Assembly: GCF_015223055.1 (NCBI RefSeq)
Contig: NZ_JADFBX010000003.1
Span: forward strand, 496,001-560,000
Direction of reading: 5' to 3'
Origin: Pedobacter sp. MC2016-24
GTDB lineage: Bacteria; Bacteroidota; Bacteroidia; Sphingobacteriales; Sphingobacteriaceae
DNA: 64,000 bases
A program made the translations under genes and the position numbers. Of the stretch, positions 37,601-46,925 are shown piece after piece (positions within the stretch are counted from its first letter, which is position 1; every line of letters starts with the position of its first letter). The notes under the pieces are model-generated. The model was not told where the DNA came from. It made no database searches and saw only the letters and a program-made list of their open reading frames with translations.

Positions 37601-37646
37601 TCATAAAAAAAGAGGGATTCCGTTAGGTACCCCTCTTTTTTTATGA
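37601..37646. terminator. Bidirectional terminator between sulfatase and SusD
   Basis: A perfect 16-bp stem (GAGGG/CCCTC core extended by A7/T7 and TCAT/ATGA) with a 14-base loop separates the convergent plus-strand sulfatase operon and minus-strand SusCD operon. Confidence 0.9.
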
Positions 37647-37659
37647 AAATGATTTACGC

Positions 37660-39192
37660 TTAATAATTGAAATTTTGTTGCCAGTTGTTGCGTGTATTCA
37701 ATTCACTTTGAGGAATTGGCAACAATAGGTCCCTTTTTGTTGGTAGCTGACCATTTGTTTTTGAATGGTAGTGCGTAGCGAATGCTGACAGGGTGCTTAT
37801 TGCTTCTGCTTCTCCCCATCTTACGAGGTCAAAATACCTGCGGCCTTCACCAATAAACTCAAACTTGCGCTCACGTTTAATGTCCGCCATAGTTGGAGTG
37901 GCAGCTAAGGCGCCTATTCCTGCACGTATTCTGATTTTATCCACATATTCTTTAGCCTGGTTTGCCTTTCCATTTTGGATCAGCGCTTCTGCGTACAATA
38001 AATACACATCTGCATCACGAATGATCGGGAAGTTTCTCGGGAAATCGTTCCATGCTTTGATTTTGGAGTTGGTATTGTCTTTCTCCAGGAATTTGGTAAT
38101 GATGTTTTTTAAGACGAAAGTCCGCGTATTTGCATTGCTGGATGTAAGCACGGCATTGTAAAAGCCGGTATCAATACTTGCTTTAAAGCGCAGGTCTTTG
38201 CTCAGTTTCATTTCCTTAATTAACAAAGTATCTACACGGATATCCTGACCCTGTGTGGTGTAAGAATTAAATACCCATTCCGGATAAGGACTTCCGGATG
38301 ATGCAGAACTCGTGATGTAACCGGGTAAACTGGAACCCAGGTTTGATGCACCAGACACAAATTGAATGGAGAATAAATCGTATTTATTTTCATTGGCCAA
38401 TGTAAAGAGGTCTGCATATACAGGTCCAAATCTGGCGGTAACATCTGTAATGATACCAGAAAATGTAGTTTCTGCTTTAGCATAAGCAGTTGCGTCATTT
38501 AGTGGATATCCAGCCATAGTCATGTATACCTGACCAAGCAGTGCTTTCGCAGCTACGCTTCCAACACGGCCTGCATCAGCACCGGTATAGACTTTTTGCA
38601 AATTAGCAGCGGCATAATTGAGGTCCTCTACAATTAGTGCATAGATCTCAGGCAAAGGAGCGCGTGGCAACAAGATGGCATCGCGATTTTCGATCGGCTG
38701 GGTAATCAATGCTGTCGGACCAAATGAACGGGCCAGTTCTGAATAAGCATAGGCGCGTAAAAATTTAGCTTCTGCGCGGTAACGCATATATTCTCCCTCT
38801 TTGGTAAAATACAATAGGTTATTCGCCTCTTTAATCATCTGATACAACCGTGCAAAAATGGAAGAAACGATACCAGAATTTGAGGTCAATAAATATTTTC
38901 TCAAATCAAGCTGATCATTTTGCGCATTGGTTTCTCCGCCAAGATAAACTAAGTCTGACCGGTTTTCTGAAGCCAGGAAGAAATAATCTGTAGCAAAATC
39001 CGTATTGGTGCCATTTCTGCCCAAGCGTGCGTAAATTCCGTTTGCTGCTTGTCTTACTTCTATTTCATTGCTGTAAAACTGGCCTGAAGTATTGTTTTCA
39101 ATCGGCTGGATATCTATAGTTTTTTTACAGGACTGCAATGCCATTAGCCCCACACCTGCAAATAAAATGATATATTTTTTATAAGTTCTCAT
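37660..39192 (-). CDS. SusD/RagB family lipoprotein of the pectin locus
   Basis: Surface glycan-binding partner of SusC, 510 residues. The signal peptide ends in a lipobox (GLMALQSC, Cys22). RagB/SusD features are the N-terminal helix region (SGQFYSNEIEVRQAANGIYARLG), YRAEAKFLRAYAYSELARSFG, GRVGSVAAKALLGQVYMTMAGYP, and the C-terminal KEYVDKIRIRAGI, RERKFEFIGEGRRYFDLVRWGEA and LLPIPQSEL motifs. It is of the classic RagB type, unlike the SusD-like 2 protein of the first locus. It lies 20 bp after its SusC gene and ends at the shared terminator. Confidence 0.93.
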   Translation of the reverse strand: MRTYKKYIILFAGVGLMALQSCKKTIDIQPIENNTSGQFYSNEIEVRQAANGIYARLGRNGTNTDFATDYFFLASENRSDLVYLGGETNAQNDQLDLRKYLLTSNSGIVSSIFARLYQMIKEANNLLYFTKEGEYMRYRAEAKFLRAYAYSELARSFGPTALITQPIENRDAILLPRAPLPEIYALIVEDLNYAAANLQKVYTGADAGRVGSVAAKALLGQVYMTMAGYPLNDATAYAKAETTFSGIITDVTARFGPVYADLFTLANENKYDLFSIQFVSGASNLGSSLPGYITSSASSGSPYPEWVFNSYTTQGQDIRVDTLLIKEMKLSKDLRFKASIDTGFYNAVLTSSNANTRTFVLKNIITKFLEKDNTNSKIKAWNDFPRNFPIIRDADVYLLYAEALIQNGKANQAKEYVDKIRIRAGIGALAATPTMADIKRERKFEFIGEGRRYFDLVRWGEAEAISTLSAFATHYHSKTNGQLPTKRDLLLPIPQSELNTRNNWQQNFNY

Positions 39193-39212
39193 GTTCCTGA
39201 ATTAAGTGTAGA

Positions 39213-42200
39213 TTAAAATTTAGCTGATAATCCAAAGGATATTGTCCTGGCAAGTGGGTAAGAACCCCAATCGGCCGAGGCATTATCCTGTGTAGCTGCT
39301 TCCGGAGAATAGCCAGGATAATAAGAATCCCATAAGAATACGTTATCACAAGAAGCGTACAATCTGATTTTGTTGAATGCTTTTTTAAGTACTGGAAGGT
39401 TATATCCTAAAGTGATATTTTTGATGCGTAAGTAGCTGGCACTGTACAACCAGTTGGTATCATACTGACTGGTAACAGCAGAGAAAAATGCAGGTACTTT
39501 GCCATCTCCAGGATCCTCTTCAGACCAATATGCCTTGTTTAACCAGCTCTCCATATAATTATAGCGCGTATCGCCGGTAGCTCTGTTCCATCCACGCGAA
39601 CCGATAGATAGTAAATCACCACCTACACGTCCCTGTACCAACACCGAAAGATCCCAGTTTTTGTAATAAACGGTATTGGTCATACCCCATTCAAATTTAG
39701 GCTGATAATTTCCGGCAACAACATAATCATTGGCATCAATTTTACCATCTCCATTTGCATCACGGTATTTCGTATCACCTGGTTTTTGCCCAGAGTAAAT
39801 TGGGATTTTAGGTACAGTATAATTACCACTTGCATCCTGAGTAAAATCATTTTGTCTCAATACACCCACTGCATCCAGCAGGTAGTAAGAGTTAATCGGA
39901 TAACCTACACGCTGAATAACTGTATTGCCTTGTCCAAGTTTAATATCTGCATTTGAGTTGGTCAGGGAGGTGATTTTATTCCTGTTTACTGAAATGTTAA
40001 ATGATGTTGACCATTTAATTGGTGCCACAAAGTTAATGGTGTTCACTTGGAGATCAAATCCCTTGTTATCCAGGTTTCCAATGTTGTTGTACATAGTAGA
40101 AAATCCTGTAGTCAATGAAACCGGGGCAAGTAATAATAAATCAGATGTTTTTTTATAATACAAATCTGCTGACAAGGTGATCCTGTCTTTCAATACACCA
40201 AGGTCTAAACCGAAGTTGTAACTGTCTGTTTTTTCCCAGTGTAATTTTGTGTTGGCAATATTGCTGACCACAAATCCATTGTTAATAGTTTGCGTTTCAC
40301 CAAAAACATAATTGAGGGCCGCCATATTGGAAAGGAAATTGGAACTTCCGATCCTGTCATTTCCGGCTTGTCCCCAGCTTACCCTCAGTTTGGTCGTACT
40401 TAACCATTCCAGTTGTTTCGCAAAATCCTCTTCGCTGATTTTCCATCCCACAGAGATGGCGGGGAAGCTACCCCAACGGTTGTTCGGTCCGAATTTAGAA
40501 GATCCATCACGACGCATGGATGCAGATAATAAGTAACGGTTTTTGTAAGCATATTGAACACGGCCAAACAAAGATTGGATGGCATTGCTGGATGCATAGA
40601 TCGAATTCTGATTGATGGTTGTACCTCTGGTGATGTCAAAGATGAAAGTCTTGTCATTTGGAAAACCTGTATATCCCTGGTCGCTGGTTTCATCTTTAAA
40701 CGTTTCCTGGGTAGCTCCAACCAATACATCGATGGAATGGTCACCAATTTCTTTGTTATAATTTAAAGTGGCCTGGTACAATAAGCTATTGGAGAATGTG
40801 CCTTGTTTTCTTGACGTAGATAGTGAACCCGGTGTTGCCGTGTTCCAGGTACCCTGAATCCAGGTCGGACTGTACGTTCTCTGCGAATTGTTTCTGTAAT
40901 TCCAGCCAATTAACCCATTAAAGTTTAATCCATCAATAATCTTAACCGTTGTATTCAAAGCGGTATTCAATCTGAAGTCAGAAATTTTCCGATCGTTGTA
41001 AACAGCCTGAACATAAGGGCTTACGTTGTTAGCGCCAGGTCCCCAGCCATCATAATATTTGTACGGATCTGCACCGGCCATGTTGCCACTGCCAGCCAAT
41101 ACCCAACCCGGGAAACTTAAACCGCGTGAAACTGCATTGTCTTTTCCATCTACGTTGGTTCCGGTAGTGGTTCCGATCGAAGGCGCAAGACTCAATCCAA
41201 CTTTTACCCGATCGCTCAATTTAGCCTCTACATTTGTTCTAAAAGAATAACGGTTAAAACCCGAACCTACAACAATACCTTTTTGGTTAAATGCACCTCC
41301 CGATATCGAATAATTGATCTGATCTGTTGCACCGGCAACACTCAGTTGCAAATCGTTTACCGGGGCTGAGCGTAACAATTCATCCTGCCAGTCTATTTTT
41401 TCAATGGCACTGGTTCCCCAATATGGATCATAAATCCCGTAAGCATTTTTAATGGTTAACAATTGATCTCTTGTCTGGTACACAGTCCCTGCAGGAGCCA
41501 GTGATTGGGCATAAGCAATACGATCGGCCTGGCTCACACTTGCGCTTTGTTTAGTCGCATTAACCCATAACCTATCCAGATATTTTTTGTTGAAATCGAT
41601 CCATTCATCAGAGCTCATCACATCTACTTTGCGCTCAGCATTGGCAACAGCGGTATAAGCCGAAAGACTAAATACAGGTTTGCCTGTTTTGCCGCGTTTT
41701 GTTGTAATCAATACCACACCATTTGAACCTCTGGCACCGTAAATTGCAGCCGATGAAGCATCTTTCAACACATCGATAGATTCAATGTCGGACGGGTTGA
41801 TACCAGACATGTTGTCCAAAGGCACACCATCTACAATGTACAAAGGAGTTGCTGAGCCAGATAACGAAGCAGCACCACGTACATTAACGACCAGATCACT
41901 TCCTGGAGAACCTGAAGTACTTCTAACCGTAACACCTGCCATTTGACCTTGTAAGGCTTGTTCTACCCGTGTAATCGGACGCTCGTCAATCGCCTCGGCC
42001 GTTAGTCTGGCAATGGATCCGGTCACATTACTTCTTTTCTGTGTTCCGTAACCAATAACCACCACTTCACTTAAAGACTTTCTTTCTTCCAGTAGTTTCA
42101 CACTGAAGGTCGTTTTGCCTGCAATGGCTATTTCCTGGGTTTCAAAGCCGATGTAAATAAACTGAAGTTTCCCATTGGCTTTATCTGCCGGAATACTTAA

Positions 42201-42722
42201 GGTAAAATTACCCGTGCTGTTACTGGTTGTACCAATGGTAGTTCCACTCACTTTGATGCTCACACCTGGTAAGCCTTCTCCTTTATCGTCTGTCACCTTA
42301 CCGGTAAGCACCACATCAGCAACCGCAGTTTTTCCTTCGGTGGTCGTGGCTACTACAGTTTTGGCCTTGCTCAATACAATCTGTTGATTGAACAGTTCAA
42401 AAGCAATTCCATTATCGGTTAATAGCTTTTGCAGCACATCAGCTAATTTTTCCGCATCCGCATGGATCGATACCTTTTGGCTGGCATTGATCAGCGTATT
42501 GCTGTAGACAAATTTTGTGTTGGCTGTTTTTTCAATAAGCTTCAAGGCATCCCGAAGACTCATGTCAGCTACATTAACACTAATATTGGTATTCAGAACA
42601 CCTTGTGCTTTGGATGAAGAAGCATAGGTTACCCCCGTGAATACGAAAAATAGAATTAAATGGCTCAATGTAATTCTCATAATATAACGTAAGTCAATAG
42701 AGACTTTTAAATTAAAGTTCAT
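39213..42722 (-). CDS. SusC/RagA family TonB-dependent transporter with STN domain (pectin locus)
   Basis: Outer-membrane oligosaccharide importer, 1169 residues. Order: signal sequence (about 15-40), STN domain (about 45-98, SVNVADMSLRDALKLIEKTANTKFVYS), carboxypeptidase-regulatory-like domain (about 138-222, LTGKVTDDKGEGLPGVSIKVSG), TonB plug (about 228-345, VVIGYGTQKRSNVTGSIARL to AIYGARGSNGVVLITTKRGK), and a long barrel ending RTISFGLSAKF with the terminal aromatic. The STN domain and the FecR/FecI genes upstream indicate that cargo loading also signals to the sigma factor. SusD follows by 20 bp. Given the enzymes around it, the likely cargo is rhamnogalacturonan-derived oligosaccharide. 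Confidence 0.93.
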   Translation of the reverse strand: MNFNLKVSIDLRYIMRITLSHLILFFVFTGVTYASSSKAQGVLNTNISVNVADMSLRDALKLIEKTANTKFVYSNTLINASQKVSIHADAEKLADVLQKLLTDNGIAFELFNQQIVLSKAKTVVATTTEGKTAVADVVLTGKVTDDKGEGLPGVSIKVSGTTIGTTSNSTGNFTLSIPADKANGKLQFIYIGFETQEIAIAGKTTFSVKLLEERKSLSEVVVIGYGTQKRSNVTGSIARLTAEAIDERPITRVEQALQGQMAGVTVRSTSGSPGSDLVVNVRGAASLSGSATPLYIVDGVPLDNMSGINPSDIESIDVLKDASSAAIYGARGSNGVVLITTKRGKTGKPVFSLSAYTAVANAERKVDVMSSDEWIDFNKKYLDRLWVNATKQSASVSQADRIAYAQSLAPAGTVYQTRDQLLTIKNAYGIYDPYWGTSAIEKIDWQDELLRSAPVNDLQLSVAGATDQINYSISGGAFNQKGIVVGSGFNRYSFRTNVEAKLSDRVKVGLSLAPSIGTTTGTNVDGKDNAVSRGLSFPGWVLAGSGNMAGADPYKYYDGWGPGANNVSPYVQAVYNDRKISDFRLNTALNTTVKIIDGLNFNGLIGWNYRNNSQRTYSPTWIQGTWNTATPGSLSTSRKQGTFSNSLLYQATLNYNKEIGDHSIDVLVGATQETFKDETSDQGYTGFPNDKTFIFDITRGTTINQNSIYASSNAIQSLFGRVQYAYKNRYLLSASMRRDGSSKFGPNNRWGSFPAISVGWKISEEDFAKQLEWLSTTKLRVSWGQAGNDRIGSSNFLSNMAALNYVFGETQTINNGFVVSNIANTKLHWEKTDSYNFGLDLGVLKDRITLSADLYYKKTSDLLLLAPVSLTTGFSTMYNNIGNLDNKGFDLQVNTINFVAPIKWSTSFNISVNRNKITSLTNSNADIKLGQGNTVIQRVGYPINSYYLLDAVGVLRQNDFTQDASGNYTVPKIPIYSGQKPGDTKYRDANGDGKIDANDYVVAGNYQPKFEWGMTNTVYYKNWDLSVLVQGRVGGDLLSIGSRGWNRATGDTRYNYMESWLNKAYWSEEDPGDGKVPAFFSAVTSQYDTNWLYSASYLRIKNITLGYNLPVLKKAFNKIRLYASCDNVFLWDSYYPGYSPEAATQDNASADWGSYPLARTISFGLSAKF

Positions 42723-42806
42723 ATATTTAATTTGGTTTTATTTTCCAGAAATAAGACAGTTAGCGATCTGGCACATTGTTTTCAATGTCCTGATCAGTAC
42801 TTTTTA

Positions 42807-42839
42807 GGGGTAAGGAAGTGCCCACCACTTCTTTACTCC
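42807..42839. promoter_or_regulatory. Long hairpin between fecR and susC of the pectin locus
   Basis: Arms 42807-42820 and 42826-42839 pair over 14 bp (two G-T pairs on the plus strand) around loop CCCAC. Read on the minus strand, as transcribed from fecR to susC, no U tract follows. It is therefore more likely an attenuator, processing site or mRNA-protecting structure than a terminator. Locus 1 has a hairpin at the same relative place. Confidence 0.6.
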
Positions 42840-42928
42840 TTTTTCATTTAATTATGCCGCTCGTTTTCTATTCGTTCACATGGTGCTCCTCCATATTTAT
42901 TTGGTTAGTTACACAGCCATTGCTGCGC

Positions 42929-43927
42929 TTATTCGTTTTTGTTGATTAATATCTGCTGGTCTAAAATCTCGTAGCTGATGTCCATAGACTTACTTAACAA
43001 TTCCAGTATGTTAGGTAAGTTCTGTTTGCTAAAATCAGCCTTTAAGGTGTATTTCTTAATTTCAGGGTTTTGAATTTGGATGTGTACCAGGAAATGTTTT
43101 TCCAAAGTTTTAACCACTTCCATGATCGGTGTATCGTCAAATGTAAAGTTGTCTTTTTCCCATATTTTCAAGCTCAGGTCTTTTTCCTTGTGCAGATCTT
43201 GAGTTGTTTTAGCGTAAACTGCTTTTTGATTGGGCAGCAGGTAAACTTCACTGGTATGTTTGTCATCTGATTTTTTATCCAGATAGACCAGCACTTTACC
43301 CGTAACCACTGAAACCTCCGCACGTTCTGCATTGTTGTAAGCTTTTACATTAAAACTGGTACCCAATACTTTGGTTAGGACATGGCCGGTTTTGATAATG
43401 AAAGGTTGCGCATTGTCGTGTTTTACATCAAAAAAAGCTTCCCCATTTAAAGTTACCTCGCGGAATTTATTTCCAGCAAAGGATTTGGGATAGACAATTT
43501 GAGACTGTGGCTTTAGCCAGATGATGGTTCCGTCAGACAAAGCTTGTCGCTTCATTTTTTTTGAATCATTTTGTAGCATGATCAAGTCCGACACGGCAGC
43601 CATCTCAATTTTGTGTTTAACTTTTACCGGTTGTTCGGTTTGAAAGAGGAACAGGCCGAGCAGTACCAATAGGGTAGCTGCCAGGCCAATGGAAAAATAT
43701 CTGAAATAAGTTGTTTTCTTTGAGGATTGGTTTTCGCTTTTTAAAATGTTACGATCAATCTGATCAAGCATGCGTTGGTTAAGCGCTTGTTGTTGTAGCT
43801 CAGACAGACCTGCTAAAGGCTCTTCCTCATATTCAAATGAGCGGTACCATGCATGTACGAGTTCGCGTTCCTCCGCCGTGCATGAGTCCTTTAAATATTT
43901 GTCAATTAGAGTTGTTGAGATCTTCAT
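42929..43927 (-). CDS. FecR family anti-sigma factor / signal transducer (pectin locus)
   Basis: Inner-membrane anti-sigma protein of 332 residues. A cytoplasmic N-terminal part (DKYLKDSCTAEERELVHAWYRSFE) precedes one membrane helix (about 75-95, YFSIGLAATLLVLLGLFLF). The periplasmic FecR domain follows (about 115-225, LSDGTIIWLKPQSQIVYP, LNGEAFFDVKHD, TKVLGTSFNVKAY). The DUF4974-type C-terminal domain (about 255-332, FTFDDTPIMEVVKTLEKHF) resembles the STN fold and would interact with the SusC STN domain. It lies between the sigma gene and SusC, same strand. Confidence 0.92.
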   Translation of the reverse strand: MKISTTLIDKYLKDSCTAEERELVHAWYRSFEYEEEPLAGLSELQQQALNQRMLDQIDRNILKSENQSSKKTTYFRYFSIGLAATLLVLLGLFLFQTEQPVKVKHKIEMAAVSDLIMLQNDSKKMKRQALSDGTIIWLKPQSQIVYPKSFAGNKFREVTLNGEAFFDVKHDNAQPFIIKTGHVLTKVLGTSFNVKAYNNAERAEVSVVTGKVLVYLDKKSDDKHTSEVYLLPNQKAVYAKTTQDLHKEKDLSLKIWEKDNFTFDDTPIMEVVKTLEKHFLVHIQIQNPEIKKYTLKADFSKQNLPNILELLSKSMDISYEILDQQILINKNE

Positions 43928-44056
43928 TCCCGTTTAAGTCGTGTCGGTTTATATATTGGTTATATATGTAGTGAAGATTTGAAGACCTAACCCCTAGTTG
44001 GAAGTAAAATATTTTTTTTAAAAAAACAGCAGCACTAAATTATGCTGTTTTACACC

Positions 44057-44659
44057 TTAAAAATGTAGCCAGTGATGGAGTTGATTCAGGCAGGTGATGC
44101 CCGCTATCGTTAGTGAAGTGAAACTAAGGCGTAGGATTTTTAAGGCTTTGGTCATGTGGTTTTCCACCGTTTTCTCAGAGATGCCCATCACCACTGCAAT
44201 TTCTTTATTGGTTTTGTGGTCCTTTCTGCTCAGTTCAAAAACGGATCTGCACTTATCGGGAAGCAGGTATATTTTACGGTTCAGCGACTGAATCAAATCG
44301 TTAGTCAGGATGGCGTTCTCTGTCGTATTGTCCGTAATCGTATTTACTTTTGAAAATCCTTCTTCAAATTTCAGTTTACTGGCTTGTTTTTGATAACAGG
44401 CAATGATCAGGTAACGGATCGATCCGTACAGGTAGTTTTCAAAAGAAGTATGGATGTGGATTTTTTTGCGGTTGAGCCATAAACTGGTAAACAGATCCTG
44501 TACAATCTCTTCTGCGGCTTCCCGATCCTTAATCCTTTTGTTGGTGATGTTATACAGCTTTTTCCAATATCGGTTGTAAAGTATATTAAAAGCCAGCCTG
44601 TCCTCATTTTTGAGTAACTCCAGTAAAGTTTCGTCAGACAGGTTCTCTTTATTATTCAT
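44057..44659 (-). CDS. FecI-like ECF sigma factor of the pectin locus
   Basis: ECF sigma factor, 200 residues. Region 2 (about 20-85) has AFNILYNRYWKKLYNITNKRI, DREAAEEIVQDLFTSLWLNR and SFENYLYGSIRYLIIACYQ. Region 4 (about 130-180) has LPDKCRSVFELSRKDHKTNKEIAVVMGISEKTVENHMTKALKIL. The hydrophobic C-terminal tail (LTIAGITCLNQLHHWLHF) is longer than usual. FecR, SusC and SusD follow on the same strand. Its own upstream region carries a copy of the direct-repeat element (44742-44759) and a GAACCAAACC block, as do several enzyme operons of the locus, so it is probably part of the same regulon. Confidence 0.9.
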   Translation of the reverse strand: MNNKENLSDETLLELLKNEDRLAFNILYNRYWKKLYNITNKRIKDREAAEEIVQDLFTSLWLNRKKIHIHTSFENYLYGSIRYLIIACYQKQASKLKFEEGFSKVNTITDNTTENAILTNDLIQSLNRKIYLLPDKCRSVFELSRKDHKTNKEIAVVMGISEKTVENHMTKALKILRLSFTSLTIAGITCLNQLHHWLHF

Positions 44660-44741
44660 ACCACCAAGGGTGCTTTTTTACTCAAACAATGGTTTGGTTC
44701 ACAATTAAAGGTTTAAACCTAAGGTTTATTCAGGTATAGGC

Positions 44742-44759
44742 GCAACCTGTACCGTCCTG
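44742..44759 (-). promoter_or_regulatory. Direct-repeat element, copy 2 (sigma factor gene)
   Basis: Read on the minus strand, CAGGACGG and CAGGTTGC start 10 bp apart, 82 bp before the sigma factor ATG. GAACCAAACC follows at 44700-44691 (minus), 41 bp downstream of the element. Confidence 0.6.
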
Positions 44760-44911
44760 TTTTAAAGAAAAGTGACAATTAATCCATTCAAATGCGCTTT
44801 TCTGCGTGTAAAATTGATGATACTAAAGTACGTTGATTTTATGACATAAACGTTTTTCTGACGATTATCACTTGTTTTGTTGCAAATCTTGATTAAATTC
44901 TATTTTAGGAG

Positions 44912-44929
44912 CAGGAGTGTGCAGGATGC
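44912..44929 (+). promoter_or_regulatory. Direct-repeat element, copy 3 (PL11 operon)
   Basis: CAGGAGTG and CAGGATGC start 10 bp apart, 119 bp before the PL11 ATG. The second half has A instead of T at position 5, and the downstream AACCAA block is weaker and further away. Confidence 0.5.
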
Positions 44930-45048
44930 CTAAGCGTTTTTTTATTTTCAAATTGGACCTGCTTTATCTGTAAAGTGAAAACCAAGAATTAAATTAAACC
45001 AGGGATTCTGATCCGCTCTCCGGGATCTAAACAGCAAACAAACCAAAT

Positions 45049-46920
45049 ATGTATCGTTACCATTTAATTAAACATTTATTTCTGATCATAGCCTTTCTGG
45101 CTGTTCAGCAAAGCTTATACGCACAAAGGCAGATGGAGAAGCTGGGTCGCGGACTGGTGGCAGTCAGGCAAAGTGCTGATTCTGTGTATGTAGGGTGGCG
45201 CATGTTGGGAACCGATCCCGATGATATTGCTTTTAATTTGTACAGGCAAACTGGAAAACAGGCCGCTGTGAAGTTGAATCAAACTCCAATTACCGGGAGC
45301 ACCAATTATGTAGATATTCAGGCAACAAATACAGAGGCCAATGCCTATTATATAAAACCAGTATTGAACGGGCGGGAGGAGCAGTCTAGCAAACCGTTCA
45401 GTCTGCCTGCAAATGCACCCGTACAGCAATATCTCAATATACCTTTGCGCACGCCGGCAGGGTATACCCCGAATGACATTGCTGTGGGAGACCTGGATGG
45501 AGATGGTGAATATGATATCATATTACATCAAACAGGCCGTGGTCGTGATAATTCCTCTAATGGGATTACCGACCCGCCAATTTTTCAGGCCTATAAAATG
45601 GATGGTACTTTTTTATGGGAAATTAACCTGGGTAAAAATATCAGAGAAGGTGCGCATTATACGCAGTTTATGGTCTATGACCTGGATGGTGATGGCATTG
45701 CCGAATTTGCCTGTAAAACAGCAGATGGGACCGTGGACGGAAAAGGTACCGTAATTGGCGATCCGAATAAAGACTGGCGTAATGCCAATGGAAAAATCCT
45801 GTCCGGAGCGGAATTTTTTACCATTTTTAGTGGTAAAACGGGCGAAGCATTGGCTACTGCAGATTATATCCCCGGCCGTGGGGATATCGGTGCCTGGGGC
45901 GGACGTGGCGGAAATGGTAAAAATGACAATACGGGTAATCGGGTAGATCGTTTTACTGCTTGTGTTGCTTATCTGGATGGTGTACATCCCAGCGTGGTGA
46001 TGTGCCGTGGTTATTACGGACGTACAGTTCTGGCGGCCTGGGATTGGCGTAATGCAAAACTGACTTCCCGTTGGGTTTTTGATTCTAAGGATGCGAGAAA
46101 TCCATATTCCGGTATGGGGAATCATAATTTGTCGGTTGCTGATGTTGACGGTGACGGTAAAGATGAAATTATCTTTGGATCAATGTGTATTGATGACAAT
46201 GGAAAAGGCTTATATACGACAGGTTTAAGGCATGGTGATGCAATTCATGTGAGCGATTTGGATCCGGAACGTCCGGGTTTGGAAGCTTTTGGAATTCATG
46301 AGATAGAAGAAGGTACTAAAGGTCCCGGTGTGGCTGTTTTTGATGCCAAAACCGGTGAAATCCTATGGCGGGGATCGGAGGATGAAGATGTTGGCCGTGG
46401 AGTAGCCGAAAACATAGACAATACCCGCATTGGTGCCCAGATGTGGTGGTCGGGTTCTAATGGCTTATATGACCTCAAAGGAAATCGAATCGGTAATCAG
46501 CCGCGCTCAACCAACTTCTTGATTTGGTGGGATGGAGATTTATCAAGAGAGCTGTTAGATGGTAACCACATAGATAAATATAATGGAGGACGGCTTTTTA
46601 CAGCGGATGGCTGCGTATCTAACAATGGCACAAAATCTACACCCGCACTAAGTGCGGATCTTTTTGGCGATTGGCGCGAAGAGGTGATTTTTCGTGCTTA
46701 TGACAATCAGAGCCTGCGCATTTATACCACAACCATTCCTACTACACACCGCAATTATACCTTGATGCACGATCCACAATACCGCTTGAGTGTGGCCTGG
46801 CAAAATGTGGGCTATAATCAGCCTCCGCACACTGGTTTCTATTTTGGGAATGGCATGAAGCCAGCTCCTAAACCCAATATTGTATTGGTAGAGCCTCAGA
46901 AAACAGACACACACAAATAA
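45049..46920 (+). CDS. Rhamnogalacturonan lyase, polysaccharide lyase family 11
   Basis: Exported PL11 enzyme of 623 residues (signal peptide ends LYAQ26). PL11 cleaves the rhamnose-galacturonate backbone of rhamnogalacturonan I by beta-elimination, leaving an unsaturated uronate end. The N-terminal fibronectin-like part has MEKLGRGLVAVRQSADSVYVGWRMLGTD. The beta-propeller carries repeated calcium loops (DLDGDGEYDIILHQTGRGRDN, DLDGDGIAEFACKTADG, DVDGDGKDEIIFGS), and the end has RSTNFLIWWDGDLSRELLDG. It heads a plus-strand operon with GH2 (5 bp later) and CE12, behind a direct-repeat element. It defines the pectic character of the locus. Confidence 0.94.
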   Translation: MYRYHLIKHLFLIIAFLAVQQSLYAQRQMEKLGRGLVAVRQSADSVYVGWRMLGTDPDDIAFNLYRQTGKQAAVKLNQTPITGSTNYVDIQATNTEANAYYIKPVLNGREEQSSKPFSLPANAPVQQYLNIPLRTPAGYTPNDIAVGDLDGDGEYDIILHQTGRGRDNSSNGITDPPIFQAYKMDGTFLWEINLGKNIREGAHYTQFMVYDLDGDGIAEFACKTADGTVDGKGTVIGDPNKDWRNANGKILSGAEFFTIFSGKTGEALATADYIPGRGDIGAWGGRGGNGKNDNTGNRVDRFTACVAYLDGVHPSVVMCRGYYGRTVLAAWDWRNAKLTSRWVFDSKDARNPYSGMGNHNLSVADVDGDGKDEIIFGSMCIDDNGKGLYTTGLRHGDAIHVSDLDPERPGLEAFGIHEIEEGTKGPGVAVFDAKTGEILWRGSEDEDVGRGVAENIDNTRIGAQMWWSGSNGLYDLKGNRIGNQPRSTNFLIWWDGDLSRELLDGNHIDKYNGGRLFTADGCVSNNGTKSTPALSADLFGDWREEVIFRAYDNQSLRIYTTTIPTTHRNYTLMHDPQYRLSVAWQNVGYNQPPHTGFYFGNGMKPAPKPNIVLVEPQKTDTHK

Positions 46921-46925
46921 AATAT

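Larger units (their letters stand above)
44660..45048. other. Divergent control region between sigma factor and PL11 operon
   Basis: A 389-bp gap between two divergent start codons with no credible open reading frame. It holds two direct-repeat elements facing outward (copy for sigma at 44742-44759, minus; copy for PL11 at 44912-44929, plus). It also has a GAACCAAACC block near the sigma gene and an AATTAAATTAAACC stretch near PL11. Confidence 0.6.
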
